NCBI RefSeq assembly: GCF_013425765.1 | Contig: NZ_JACCJZ010000005.1 | Location: 1 to 64,000 of the forward strand | Direction: 5' to 3' | Origin: Luteimonas deserti | Lineage (GTDB): Bacteria; Pseudomonadota; Gammaproteobacteria; Xanthomonadales; Xanthomonadaceae | DNA: 64,000 nt | In this document: positions 38,075 through 46,775 of the stretch, piece by piece | Position numbering within the stretch: the stretch's first letter is position 1 | Layout: every line of letters starts with the position of its first letter | Program-made: the position numbers and the translations under genes | Notes under the pieces: model-generated | Database searches by the model: none | Told to the model about the DNA's origin: nothing | The model's input: the letters and a program-made list of their open reading frames with translations, nothing else

Positions 38075-39492
38075 GAGGTGGCCGCCTCGATCGCCCCGGC
38101 CGTCACCTCGGCGAGCAGCTGCAGCTGTGCCTCGTCGATGCAGTAGGGCGGCATCCAGTAGAGGATGTCGCCGAGTGGGCGCAGCAGCACGCCGCGCGCC
38201 ACCGCGTGACGGTAGGCGTGCAGTCCGACGCGCAGCGCGGGGTCGAAGGCTGCGCGCCGGTCGCCGTCGCGGCTGAGCTCGAACGCGACGATCATCCCGG
38301 CCTGGCGTACATCGGCAATGTGCCGGTGGCCGCCGACCTGACCTGCGAGCGCGGTCATCCGCTCGGCCGTGGCCCGGTTGCGCGCGAGCACGTCGTCGCT
38401 CGCGAAGATGTCCAGCGACGCCAGGGCCGCGGCGCAGGCCAAGGGATTGCCGGTGTAGCTGTGCGAATGCAGGAAGGCGCGGTCGCGCGACTCGTCGAGG
38501 AAGCCGTCGTAGAGCACCTGGGTCGCCAGCACCGTCGCCAGCGGCAGGAATCCGCCGGTCAATCCCTTGGACAGGCAGAGCAGATCGGGCTGGATGCCCG
38601 CGACGCCTCCTGTTTCCCCGGGCGCCTGTTCGCAGGCGAACAGGGTGCCGGTGCGCCCGAAGCCCACCGCGATCTCGTCAGCGATGAGAAAGATGCCGTG
38701 CACGTCGCACAGGTCGCGCACGCGCCGGAGGTACACCGGATCGTGCATGCGCATGCCGCCGGCGCATTGCACCCGCGGCTCGAGGATCAGCGCGCAGATC
38801 TCCCCGGCATGGGCATCGAGCAGATGGGCCAGCGCATCGGCGGCATCCTCGGCGTGGCCGGCGGCGCCCTGGCCTTCGCGGGCGAGGTAGGCGTCGGGGG
38901 AGGGCGCAAACACCGCCTCGCACAGCAGCGGTGCATAGACCCGCCGGTACAGCGGAATGTCACCCACCGCGAGTGCGCCGAGGGTCTCGCCGTGGTATCC
39001 GTTCTGCAACGCGACGAATTTCGTCCGCCGCGGCTCGTCCCCGCGGTTCTGGAACCACTGGAACGCCATCTTCAGCGCCACCTCGACACCGGCCGAGCCG
39101 TTGTCGGCATAGAACACCTTGCTCAGCGGTGGCCGGCCCGGCTCGCGCGGCGCGAGCGCCAGGAGACGCTCGGCCAGTTCGACCGCGCCGGGGTGTGTGC
39201 AGCCGGCGAGAATGACCTGCTCGAGCGTGCGCGCCTGCCGGGCGATGGCCTCGGCGATGCGCGGCTCGGCGTGGCCGTGCAGGTTGGTCCACCAGCTGCT
39301 GCCCGAGTCGAGGATCCGGCGGCCGTCGCTGTCGATCAGCCACGCGCCGTCGCCGCGTTCGATCGGCACCAGCGGCATCAGTTCCGGGTGTTCGCGCATC
39401 TGCGTGCAGGGGTGCCAGACCACGGCGAGATCGCGGGTCCGCCAGTCGTCGGCCTCGGCTAGAATGGCCGGATCGTGAGTCAGTCCTGTCAT
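38065..39492 (-). CDS. bioA: Adenosylmethionine-8-amino-7-oxononanoate aminotransferase
   Basis: A 475-residue class III PLP aminotransferase that converts KAPA to DAPA with SAM as amino donor in biotin synthesis. Characteristic features: VVWHPCTQMREH near the start, the GSSWWTNLHGH substrate motif, ADNGSAGVEVALKMA, the LIADEIAVGFGRTG Asp motif and the PLP lysine in LCLSKGLTGG. It is longer than E. coli BioA (429) through short loop insertions. Other bio genes are not adjacent; it is paired with rsmE, as in other xanthomonads. Confidence 0.95.
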   Translation of the reverse strand: MTGLTHDPAILAEADDWRTRDLAVVWHPCTQMREHPELMPLVPIERGDGAWLIDSDGRRILDSGSSWWTNLHGHAEPRIAEAIARQARTLEQVILAGCTHPGAVELAERLLALAPREPGRPPLSKVFYADNGSAGVEVALKMAFQWFQNRGDEPRRTKFVALQNGYHGETLGALAVGDIPLYRRVYAPLLCEAVFAPSPDAYLAREGQGAAGHAEDAADALAHLLDAHAGEICALILEPRVQCAGGMRMHDPVYLRRVRDLCDVHGIFLIADEIAVGFGRTGTLFACEQAPGETGGVAGIQPDLLCLSKGLTGGFLPLATVLATQVLYDGFLDESRDRAFLHSHSYTGNPLACAAALASLDIFASDDVLARNRATAERMTALAGQVGGHRHIADVRQAGMIVAFELSRDGDRRAAFDPALRVGLHAYRHAVARGVLLRPLGDILYWMPPYCIDEAQLQLLAEVTAGAIEAATSCA

Positions 39493-39545
39493 CCCTGCAT
39501 TATCGCCGCTCGCCGATCTCCGGGTCGTGCGGGTCGCGGGGCGTC

Positions 39546-40100
39546 GTGGTGAGCCGGCAGCTGCCCGTCATCCACGGCATCGTCGAGCACGAGGCCCATC
39601 CCTACCGCGTGGAGCGGCTCGATCTCGAATTCGGCAACGGCGAGCGTCGGCTCTACGAACGCCTGCATGGGCGCGGCCACGGCGCGGTCATCGTCGTGCC
39701 GATGCTCGACGCCGATACGGTGCTGCTGGTGCGCGAATATGCCGCCGGCCTGCACCGCTACGAACTGGGTCTCGTGAAGGGCCGCATCGACGCCGGGGAG
39801 ACGCCGATCGAGGCCGCGGACCGCGAGCTCAAGGAAGAGGCCGGGTACGGCGCGCGGCGGCTCGATGCGCTGCGCACACTGACCCTCGCCCCGACCTACA
39901 TGAGCCACCAGGCCACGCTGGTGCTGGCGCGCGACCTCTACCCCGAGCGCTTGCCGGGCGACGAGCCCGAGGAGCTCGAGGTGGTGCCGTGGAAGCTCGA
40001 TGCGCTGCACGAGCTGATCCTGCGCGAGGAATTCTCCGAGGGCCGATCGATCGCCGCGCTGTACATGGCCCGCGACTGGCTGCGCCATCACGGTGGCTGA
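39546..40100 (+). CDS. nudE: ADP-compound hydrolase NudE
   Basis: A 184-residue Nudix hydrolase that cleaves ADP-ribose, NADH, Ap3A and similar compounds. The Nudix box is GRIDAGETPIEAADRELKEE followed by AGY, in the order expected for the catalytic REUxEE helix. The N-terminal RRLYERLHGRGHGAVIVVPM and APTYMSHQATLVLA segments match NudE. The start is GTG at 39546 or 39549. The 3' end overlaps cysQ by eight bases, a coupling typical of this pair. Confidence 0.92.
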   Translation: MVSRQLPVIHGIVEHEAHPYRVERLDLEFGNGERRLYERLHGRGHGAVIVVPMLDADTVLLVREYAAGLHRYELGLVKGRIDAGETPIEAADRELKEEAGYGARRLDALRTLTLAPTYMSHQATLVLARDLYPERLPGDEPEELEVVPWKLDALHELILREEFSEGRSIAALYMARDWLRHHGG

Positions 40101-40920
40101 AGCCGCATCGGCCGTCGATTCGATCACCCGTGACGGCGTGATTGACATCGCCCGGGCCGCGGGTGCGGCGATCATGTCGGTGTACGCCGGCGCGTTCGAC
40201 GTCGCGCGCAAGGCCGACGCCAGCCCGGTCACCGCGGCCGACCTGGCCGCGCACCGGGTGATCGTCGACGGACTCGCCAGGCTCACCCCGGACATTCCGG
40301 TGCTGTCGGAGGAGTCCACCGACGCCGTCGCCGCGGGCGAGCGGCGCGGCTGGCGGCGCATGTGGCTGGTGGACCCGCTGGACGGCACGCGCGAGTTCGT
40401 CAAGCGCAATGGCGAGTTCTCGGTGAACATCGCGTTGATCGAGGATGGCGTCGCCGTGTTCGGCGTGATCCAGGCCCCGGTCGACGGCGCGCTGTGGCAC
40501 GGCGCGCCCGGGCACGGCGCCTGGCGGCGCAGCGGCGAGACCGATCGGCCCATCCGTGCCCGGCGCGTTCCCGGTGCAGGGCCGATGCGGGTGGCCGCCA
40601 GCCGCTCGCACCGGGATCCGCGCACCGCCGCCTTCGTCGCCCGGCTGGGCGACATCGAGCCGGTGGCGCTCGGCTCGTCACTGAAGTTCTGTCGTCTGGC
40701 CGAGGGCACGCTGGACGTCTATCCCCGCTTCGGCCCGACCAGCGAGTGGGACACCGCGGCGGGCCAGGCGATCCTCGAAGGCGCCGGCGGCATTCTGGTC
40801 GATGCCGGAGGGCGTGCCTTCCGTTACAACCAGCGCGGCACGCTGCTCAACGGCGCGTTCATCGCGCTCGGCGATCCGGCCCTGCCGTGGCGCACGTGGC
40901 TGGAGCCCGCGTCGGCCTGA
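40093..40920 (+). CDS. cysQ: 3'(2'),5'-bisphosphate nucleotidase CysQ
   Basis: A 275-residue inositol-monophosphatase-fold enzyme that removes the 3' phosphate of PAP/PAPS formed during sulfate assimilation. Metal-binding motifs: VLSEESTD, WLVDPLDGTREFVKRNGEFS and the C-terminal SEWDTAAGQAIL. It starts at GTG 40093 inside nudE. With nudE and mazG it forms a run of nucleotide clean-up enzymes. Confidence 0.94.
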   Translation: MAEAASAVDSITRDGVIDIARAAGAAIMSVYAGAFDVARKADASPVTAADLAAHRVIVDGLARLTPDIPVLSEESTDAVAAGERRGWRRMWLVDPLDGTREFVKRNGEFSVNIALIEDGVAVFGVIQAPVDGALWHGAPGHGAWRRSGETDRPIRARRVPGAGPMRVAASRSHRDPRTAAFVARLGDIEPVALGSSLKFCRLAEGTLDVYPRFGPTSEWDTAAGQAILEGAGGILVDAGGRAFRYNQRGTLLNGAFIALGDPALPWRTWLEPASA

Positions 40921-41003
40921 GACGGCGTGCGGCGTCGCGCATCCGGTCCGACGGTCCGCCGGCGGCCGGCCGTGGATCTTCCTGTCCTTTCGGAGTTGCA
41001 CCG

Positions 41004-41894
41004 ATGCCCAACCATGACATCCAGGCGCTGATCGACCTGATGGCGCGCCTGCGCGATCCCGATCGCGGATGCCCCTGGGATCTGGCCCAGGATTTTTCGA
41101 CGATCGCTCCCTATACCGTGGAAGAGGCGTACGAGGTCGCCGATGCGATCGACCGGGGCGATCTCGCGGACCTGCGCGGCGAACTGGGCGACCTGCTGTT
41201 CCAGGTGGTGTTCCATGCGCGCATGGCGGAGGAGCAGGGGGCCTTCGATTTCGGCGACGTGGTCGCGGGGATCGTCGACAAGATGGTGCGACGGCACCCG
41301 CACATCTTCGCCGCTGCCTCGGCCGGCGACGCGGATGCGGTGCTGCGCAACTGGGACGCGATCAAGCGCGAGGAGCGCGCCGCCGCCGGCGACGGTGACA
41401 CCTCCGCGCTGGCCGGAATTGCCCGCGGTCTGCCCGAGTGGCAGCGCGCGGTGAAGCTGCAGGCGCGCGCGGCCCGCGTCGGATTCGACTGGCCCGGACC
41501 GGACACGGTGATCGACAAGCTGCACGAGGAAATCGACGAGGTGCGCGCGGAATTCGCCGCCGTAGCGGCCGATCCCACCGATGCCGGGGCGCAGGCGCGG
41601 CTGGAAGCCGAGCTCGGCGACCTGCTGTTCGTCGCGGCCAACCTGGCGCGGCATGCGCGGGTGGACGTCGGTGCTGCGCTGCGCCGGGCCAACCACAAGT
41701 TCGAGCGTCGCTTCCGCGCCATGGAAGCGCGCGCCGGATCCGCCGGCATGCGGCTGCAGGACATGCCGCTGGACGCGCAGGAGGATTGCTGGCGCCAGGT
41801 CAAGCGGGCCGAAGCGGATGCGGCCGGCGCAGACGCGCACGATCCGGGCGCCGACGACCGCGCCGGCACACCGCTGCGCGACCTGAGCACCTGA
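41004..41894 (+). CDS. mazG: Nucleoside triphosphate pyrophosphohydrolase MazG
   Basis: A 296-residue enzyme with two MazG domains, both with the EExxE...ExGD metal pattern: EEAYEVADAI...RGELGDLLFQVVFH (about residues 37-75) and EEIDEVRAEF...EAELGDLLFVAANLARH (about 173-220). MazG hydrolyses (d)NTPs to NMP and PPi and lowers (p)ppGpp in E. coli. It is preceded by CGGAG before ATG 41004. The final ~30 residues are an Asp/Ala-rich tail. It lies 83 bases after cysQ in the same direction. Confidence 0.95.
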   Translation: MPNHDIQALIDLMARLRDPDRGCPWDLAQDFSTIAPYTVEEAYEVADAIDRGDLADLRGELGDLLFQVVFHARMAEEQGAFDFGDVVAGIVDKMVRRHPHIFAAASAGDADAVLRNWDAIKREERAAAGDGDTSALAGIARGLPEWQRAVKLQARAARVGFDWPGPDTVIDKLHEEIDEVRAEFAAVAADPTDAGAQARLEAELGDLLFVAANLARHARVDVGAALRRANHKFERRFRAMEARAGSAGMRLQDMPLDAQEDCWRQVKRAEADAAGADAHDPGADDRAGTPLRDLST

Positions 41895-41943
41895 GGTCGC
41901 GACCGCGCCCCGGAGCGGAATCGTCGGCGTGGCGCGCGCGGAA

Positions 41944-42245
41944 ATGATGACCGTCCTGCTGTTCGTGACGACCGCACTGGCAGACATCGTCGGCGGCGAC
42001 CCGCTGTATCTGTAGCTGGGCACGAAAGGCCGCGCATGGCTGCGGGTGCCCGGCGCGGCGGCGCTCGCTGCGTTCGCCCGGCTGCCGAGGCTGCATCCCA
42101 CCGCATCGGGCCGCGTCTATGCCGCGTTCGCGCTGCTCTGGCTCTCGCACGTGGATGCGACCTGCCCACGCGCTGGGATCTTCCGGGCGCGACGTTGTGC
42201 CTGGTCGGCATGGCGATCATCATGTTCGCGCCGCGGCCCGCATGA
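41944..42245 (+). pseudogene. ynfA: Decayed YnfA/UPF0060 family membrane protein gene
   Basis: Recognisable pieces of a YnfA small membrane protein in order but broken. An N-terminal helix ([17 protein letters not shown], from ATG 41947) ends at an in-frame TAG (42013-42015). The same frame then continues with the core [20 protein letters not shown], which matches the family's [13 protein letters not shown]...ALLWL but lacks the usual segment between them. The last helix ([17 protein letters not shown], ending TGA at 42243-42245) is in another frame, so at least one frameshift separates them. An intact copy is about 108 residues. I see a stop, a small deletion and a frameshift, hence a pseudogene. 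Confidence 0.8.
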
Positions 42246-42275
42246 AGGTCGCACCGTTGCAGGGTCGGGAGGGAC

Positions 42276-42578
42276 ATGCGCCGTTTTGCCAGCTTCCGCG
42301 AGTTCTACCCGTTCTACCTCAGCGAACACGCGCATCCCGTCTCGCGCCGGCTGCATTTTGTCGGCAGCTGCGGCGTCCTGGTGCTCCTCGGTGTGACCGC
42401 GTGGCAGCGTGATCCGTGGTGGCTGCTGGGGGCCTTGGCCTGTGGCTACGGCTTCGCGTGGGTCGGCCATTTCGCCTTCGAGAAGAACCGGCCGGCGACG
42501 TTCCGCCACCCCGTGTATTCGTTTCTCGGGGACTGGGTGATGTTCAAGGACATCCTGGTCGGGCGCATCCGCCTGTAG
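42276..42578 (+). CDS. DUF962 / Mpo1-like protein
   Basis: A 100-residue membrane protein of the DUF962 family, related to yeast Mpo1, a Fe(II) dioxygenase of 2-hydroxy fatty acids. Conserved pieces: [19 protein letters not shown] near the N-terminus, two membrane helices (about residues 30-45 and 48-66), then [20 protein letters not shown] with the conserved histidines and [10 protein letters not shown] role in fatty-acid alpha-oxidation or membrane lipids is inferred from the yeast member only. Follows the ynfA remnant by 30 bases. Confidence 0.9.
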   Translation: MRRFASFREFYPFYLSEHAHPVSRRLHFVGSCGVLVLLGVTAWQRDPWWLLGALACGYGFAWVGHFAFEKNRPATFRHPVYSFLGDWVMFKDILVGRIRL

Positions 42579-42609
42579 CCGCGCGTAGCGTGCTCACCCG
42601 GCGCGGCGG

Positions 42610-42954
42610 TCATTCCAGAAAGATCAGCCAGGCCGCGACGACGATCAGCGCAAAGCCTGCCCAGTGGTTCCACTTCAGCGGTTGGCCCAGGTACCAGGTT
42701 GAGAAGCCTGCGAACACGAGCAGGGTGATCACCTCCTGCATGCCCTTGAGCTGCGGGGCGGAATAGACCGCGGCGCCGATGCGGTTGGCCGGCACCATCA
42801 GCAGGTATTCGAAGAAGGCGATGCCCCAGCTGACCACGATGACGGTCAGGATCGGCACGCTCCGGTACTTCAGATGCCCGTACCAGGCGAATGTCATGAA
42901 GACGTTCGAGCCGATCAGCAGCAGGATGGGGAGGTAACGCTCGTAACCGTACAT
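42610..42954 (-). CDS. DMT-superfamily small membrane protein (DUF486)
   Basis: A 114-residue protein with four predicted membrane helices. It has the DUF486 signature (SNVFMTFAWYGHLKYR, then FFEYLLMVPANRIG, APQLKGMQEVITLLVF and the final WNHWAGFALI). Related to small drug/metabolite transporters; no substrate is known. The chosen ATG (42952-42954) gives the usual family length; an upstream ATG at 43023 would add 23 residues with no membrane or family character. Convergent with the DUF962 gene. Confidence 0.85.
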   Translation of the reverse strand: MYGYERYLPILLLIGSNVFMTFAWYGHLKYRSVPILTVIVVSWGIAFFEYLLMVPANRIGAAVYSAPQLKGMQEVITLLVFAGFSTWYLGQPLKWNHWAGFALIVVAAWLIFLE

Positions 42955-43017
42955 GGCGTATCCGGCGCGAAAACGGGGCGGTCGATCAGCCGCGGATACT
43001 GCGGCCCACCCCACGGC

Positions 43018-43056
43018 CTTCACAAGTCCTGCACCGTCCGCCGCCTATCTTCACAA
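43018..43056 (+). promoter_or_regulatory. CTTCACAA direct repeat upstream of the ColR-like regulator gene
   Basis: CTTCACAA occurs at 43018-43025 and again at 43049-43056, 31 bases apart (about three helical turns), in a patch of low GC ahead of the regulator start at 43091. Such phased direct repeats are common sites for OmpR-family regulators, so autoregulation is possible. Known ColR boxes contain a TTCAC-like core, but this match is by memory and approximate. Confidence 0.35.
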
Positions 43057-43090
43057 ACATTAATCCACTGTGTCAGCCATGGGAGCCGTT

Positions 43091-43804
43091 ATGCGTGCAG
43101 GTCAGGAACCGGGTGGGCTTGTCCTCATCGTCGAGGACAACCGCAACATCTCCGAGATGGTGGGCGAGTATCTCGAAGGCCGGGGTTTCGAGGTCGATTA
43201 CGCCGCCGACGGGCTGGACGGGTATCGCCTGGCCACGGAGAACAGCTACGACGTGATCGTGCTGGACCTGATGCTGCCGCGCCTGGACGGCATCGAGGTC
43301 TGCAAGCGTCTGCGCGAAGACGCGCGCAAGTCGACGCCGGTGCTGATGCTCACCGCGCGCGATACGCTCGACGAGAAGCTGACCGGCCTGAGCTCGGGTG
43401 CAGACGACTACCTCACCAAGCCGTTCGCCATCCAGGAACTCGAAGCCCGGCTGCGCGCGCTGATCCGCCGTGAACGCCGCCAGGTGGGCTCGGAAGTGCT
43501 GAAAGTCGCCGACCTGGTGCTCGATCCGGCCAGCATGCGCGCCACGCGCAGCGGCACGGAACTCCAGCTGTCGCCGATCGGCATGAAGCTGCTGACGATC
43601 CTGATGCGCGAATCGCCGCGCGTGGTCAATCGCCAGGAAATCGAGCGCGAGATCTGGGGCAACAGCCTGCCCGACTCCGATACCCTGCGCAGCCATCTCT
43701 ACAACCTGCGCAAGATCATCGACAAGCCCTACGACAAGCAGCTGCTGCATACGGTGCAGAGTGCGGGCTACCGGATCGCCGATATCGAGCAGTCGCCGGC
43801 CTGA
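43091..43804 (+). CDS. OmpR-family response regulator, ColR/VgrR-like
   Basis: A 237-residue response regulator: receiver domain (about residues 10-122; D16, phospho-acceptor D59, K110) plus a winged-helix DNA-binding domain (about 135-232, with the RSHLYNLRKIID recognition helix). The KRLREDARKSTPVLMLTARD segment closely resembles ColR of Pseudomonas and VgrR of Xanthomonas, which respond to metals and adjust membrane and iron homeostasis. The ATG at 43091 has GGAG five bases upstream; earlier in-frame starts at 43070 and 43079 are less likely. The sensor kinase starts six bases after the stop. Confidence 0.85.
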   Translation: MRAGQEPGGLVLIVEDNRNISEMVGEYLEGRGFEVDYAADGLDGYRLATENSYDVIVLDLMLPRLDGIEVCKRLREDARKSTPVLMLTARDTLDEKLTGLSSGADDYLTKPFAIQELEARLRALIRRERRQVGSEVLKVADLVLDPASMRATRSGTELQLSPIGMKLLTILMRESPRVVNRQEIEREIWGNSLPDSDTLRSHLYNLRKIIDKPYDKQLLHTVQSAGYRIADIEQSPA

Positions 43805-43809
43805 GCCGG

Positions 43810-45144
43810 GTGCAGTCGACGGGCAGTTCGATGCCGCAGGGATTACCCAACCGCATCCGCGACGCATTCACGCTGCAGGCCGTGGTGGCCGGCATCACGC
43901 TGATCCTGTGCGTGATGACGGCCGCGCTGGTCGGGCGCGAGGTGGTCGCACGCCAGTGGCTGCGCGCGGAGGCCGAGGCCTACTGGCTGGCACGCGACAC
44001 CAATGCCGCGTATCCGCCGCCATACGGGGTCAACATCCAGGGTTACTTCGTGCCCGCCGATGGCGGCCCTTACGACAGCATCCTGGTCGGCGACCGCGCG
44101 GTCGCCAACCTGATCTGGTTCAAGGGCGCGCCCGAAGGTTTCTCCAAACGCCGCGACACCGAAGGCGTGCTGCTGGTGGAGCGCCGCGAGACGGGCACCT
44201 TGTACCTGGCCGCCTCGATGTCCCTGTTCGACCGGCTGCTGGCGCTGGCCGCCGGTGGTCTGGCGCTGCTGACGGTCGCGACCATCTTCGTCGTCTCCTG
44301 GCTCACCTACCGCACGTCCAAGCGCATGGTGCTGCCGATCCATCATCTCGCCGACGAGGTCGGTCGCTGGGTGCCGTCCGGCGACGACGACGACGTGCCG
44401 GTACCGCTGGAACCGCGCGAGGGTGTCGGACGCGAGGCGCAGGCGTTGTCCACCGCGTTGCATGGGCTCGGCGTGCGCGTGGCGGCCTTCATCCGCCGCG
44501 AGCGCGAATTCACCCGCGATGCGAGTCACGAGTTGCGGACGCCGCTTACCGTGATCCGTGTCGCCAGCGACATGATCGCCTCCGATCCCGCGACGCCTGC
44601 GCACCAGCAGCGTCCGCTCGCGCGGATCCGCCGGGCCAGCGAGGACATGGAGGCGGTGATCGATGCGCTGCTGGTGCTGGCCCGCGAGCGCGGCGTGATG
44701 CCGCAGAGCGAGATCTTCGACGTGCAGGAGATCGTCGAGGACGAAATCGACAAGATGCGCCCGATGTTCGAGAGCAAGCATCTCGACGTACGGGTCGACG
44801 CACGTGCCAGGCCGCGCCTCGAAGCGCCGCCGCGCGTGCTCGGGGTCATGCTCGGCCATCTGCTGCGCAACGCCTGGGCGTTCACCGAACGCGGCAGCGT
44901 CGAAGTGGTCATCGAGCGCGACCGGATCATCGTTCGCGACACCGGCATCGGCATGTCGTCCGAGGTCCTTCAGCGGGTCTACGACCCGTTCTATCGTGCC
45001 GATCCCTTCAGCCAGACCGGCAAGGGCATCGGCCTGTCGATCGTGCGCAGGCTCGGTACGCGCTTCGGGTGGCCGGTGGCGCTGGAGAGTACGCCGGGCG
45101 AAGGCACCACGGTCACCATCGTGCTGGCCGAACACCTGGTCTGA
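43810..45144 (+). CDS. Sensor histidine kinase, ColS/VgrS-like
   Basis: A 444-residue membrane kinase. Two membrane helices (about residues 20-42 and 140-164) bound a periplasmic loop of about 95 residues. The loop contains an E124-R-R-E127 (ExxE) motif close to the second helix; ExxE is the metal-binding motif of ColS/VgrS sensors. Then come a HAMP-type linker, the H-box SHELRTP (H240), the HLLRNAWAF N-box, and DTGIGM and GKGIGLSIV. Partner of the regulator just upstream. The start is GTG 43810; ATG 43831 is an alternative giving 437 residues. Metal sensing is inferred from family resemblance. Confidence 0.85.
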   Translation: MQSTGSSMPQGLPNRIRDAFTLQAVVAGITLILCVMTAALVGREVVARQWLRAEAEAYWLARDTNAAYPPPYGVNIQGYFVPADGGPYDSILVGDRAVANLIWFKGAPEGFSKRRDTEGVLLVERRETGTLYLAASMSLFDRLLALAAGGLALLTVATIFVVSWLTYRTSKRMVLPIHHLADEVGRWVPSGDDDDVPVPLEPREGVGREAQALSTALHGLGVRVAAFIRREREFTRDASHELRTPLTVIRVASDMIASDPATPAHQQRPLARIRRASEDMEAVIDALLVLARERGVMPQSEIFDVQEIVEDEIDKMRPMFESKHLDVRVDARARPRLEAPPRVLGVMLGHLLRNAWAFTERGSVEVVIERDRIIVRDTGIGMSSEVLQRVYDPFYRADPFSQTGKGIGLSIVRRLGTRFGWPVALESTPGEGTTVTIVLAEHLV

Positions 45145-45242
45145 ATCACTGCCGCGCCGATGAACGCGGCGGCGGCACGCGGTCAACTGCGTCGCGACCC
45201 GTGCGTTAGCCTGAGGTGTTGCCCACCGAGACTCCGTCCTCC

Positions 45243-46775
45243 ATGTCGACCCGTCCCACGCCCCGCCGCCGCGGCCTGCCGCGCCTCGTTCCCGTCATCG
45301 TCGTGGTCGCACTGGTGGCCACCGGGGCGTGGTTCTGGACCCAGCGCGCCGGCACCGGCGGCGAAGACGCGTGGCGCACGACGCCGGTGGAGCGCGGCGA
45401 CATCCGCGTGGTGATCTCGGCCACCGGCACCCTGAGTGCGACGTCCACGGTGACCGTGGGCAGCCAGATCTCCGGCCTGATCACCGAGGTGCTGGTCGAC
45501 TTCAACGACACCGTCGAGCAGGGCCAGGTCCTCGCCCGGATCGACCCGGCGACCTACCAGGCGCAGATCGAGCAGGGGTCGGCCCAGGTCAGCGGAGCGC
45601 GTGCCTCGCTGGCCCAGGCGCAGGCTTCGCTGCGAAATGCCGAGCTCGACTACCGGCGCAAGTCCGAACTGCTGGAGCGTCAGCTGGTGGCGCGCAGCGA
45701 CGTCGACCTGGCCCGTGCGTCGCTCGACCAGGCGCGGGCCCAGGCGGCCTCGGCGCAGGCGCAGATCACCCAGCAGACGGCGTCCACGCAGACCTCTCGC
45801 ATCAATCTCGAGCGCACCGTGATCCGCTCGCCGGTCGACGGCACCATCCTCACCCGGTCGATCGAGCCGGGGCAGACCGTCGCCGCGAGCCTGCAGGCGC
45901 CCGAGCTGTTCACGATCGCCGAGGACCTCAGCAAGATGCGGATCGAGCTGGCGGTGGACGAGGCCGACATCGGCCAGGTCCGCCAGGGACAGCCGGTCAC
46001 CTTCACCGCCGATGCATTCAACGAACGGCGGTTCCAGGGCACGGTGGAGCAGGTGCGGCTGGCCGCGACGACCACCAACAATGTGGTCACCTATCCGGTG
46101 GTCGTCGCGGTCGACAACAGCGACGGCACCTTGCTGCCAGGCCTCACGGTCAACGCGGAGATCGAGGTCAGCAATCGCGGGAACGTGCTCAAGCTCGCCA
46201 ACGCGGCCTTGCGCTACCGGCCTGCGGACGCGGACCAGATCGCGACCGCGGGAACGGCAGGCGAGGGTGCGCCGCGTGGCGGCGGGCTTGCCGACGACCT
46301 CGCCGCCGCTGCCGCGTCGCTGGACCTCACGCCGGCCCAGCAGACGGCGTTCGACGAAGCGCTGGCGACGATGCGTACGCGCCAGCAGGGCCCCCGTCCG
46401 GCGGGCGGCCAGCGTCAGGGCACCGGCGGACAGCGCCAGGGCAGCGGAGGGCCACCCGCGGGTGCCGGCATGGGCGGGCCGGGGCGCAGTGATCCGGCGG
46501 TGCAGGCGCAGATCCGCCAGCGCATGATCGAGCGGTTCCAGCAGACCTTCGCCGGTTTCGTCTCGACGCTCGACCCGGCCCAGCGCGCCGCCTGGTCGCG
46601 CACGCTGGCGAGCACCGTCGGGGCCACCCGGGTCACGGTCTACCGGCTTGTGGACGGCCGACGCGAGGCGGTGCCGGTGCGGCTGGGCGCCAGTGACGGC
46701 AGCAGCACCGAGGTGGCCGGCAACCTCGCCGAGGGCGATCTGATCGTCACCGGCGAACGCGCGGCCGCGCGATGA
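45243..46775 (+). CDS. macA: MacA-like periplasmic adaptor (membrane fusion protein)
   Basis: A 510-residue membrane-fusion protein with one N-terminal membrane helix (about residues 14-32). The usual adaptor order follows: lipoyl half (GTLSATSTVTVGSQISGLIT), alpha-hairpin with Ala/Gln heptads, second lipoyl half (IRSPVDGTILTRSIEPGQTV), beta-barrel. Unusually, residues about 340-460 are inserted before the end: an LTPAQ motif (362-366), a Gly/Gln/Pro-rich stretch and an LDPAQ motif (443-447). The last residues return to the adaptor fold. It is coupled by ATGA overlaps to the ATPase and permease. ATG 45243 was preferred to an upstream in-frame start at 45216. No TolC gene is nearby. Confidence 0.85.
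   Translation: MSTRPTPRRRGLPRLVPVIVVVALVATGAWFWTQRAGTGGEDAWRTTPVERGDIRVVISATGTLSATSTVTVGSQISGLITEVLVDFNDTVEQGQVLARIDPATYQAQIEQGSAQVSGARASLAQAQASLRNAELDYRRKSELLERQLVARSDVDLARASLDQARAQAASAQAQITQQTASTQTSRINLERTVIRSPVDGTILTRSIEPGQTVAASLQAPELFTIAEDLSKMRIELAVDEADIGQVRQGQPVTFTADAFNERRFQGTVEQVRLAATTTNNVVTYPVVVAVDNSDGTLLPGLTVNAEIEVSNRGNVLKLANAALRYRPADADQIATAGTAGEGAPRGGGLADDLAAAAASLDLTPAQQTAFDEALATMRTRQQGPRPAGGQRQGTGGQRQGSGGPPAGAGMGGPGRSDPAVQAQIRQRMIERFQQTFAGFVSTLDPAQRAAWSRTLASTVGATRVTVYRLVDGRREAVPVRLGASDGSSTEVAGNLAEGDLIVTGERAAAR

Noticed and set aside
42955-43023. Longer N-terminus for the DUF486 protein
   Set aside because: The extra 23 residues are not membrane-like and the family length is reached from ATG 42954.
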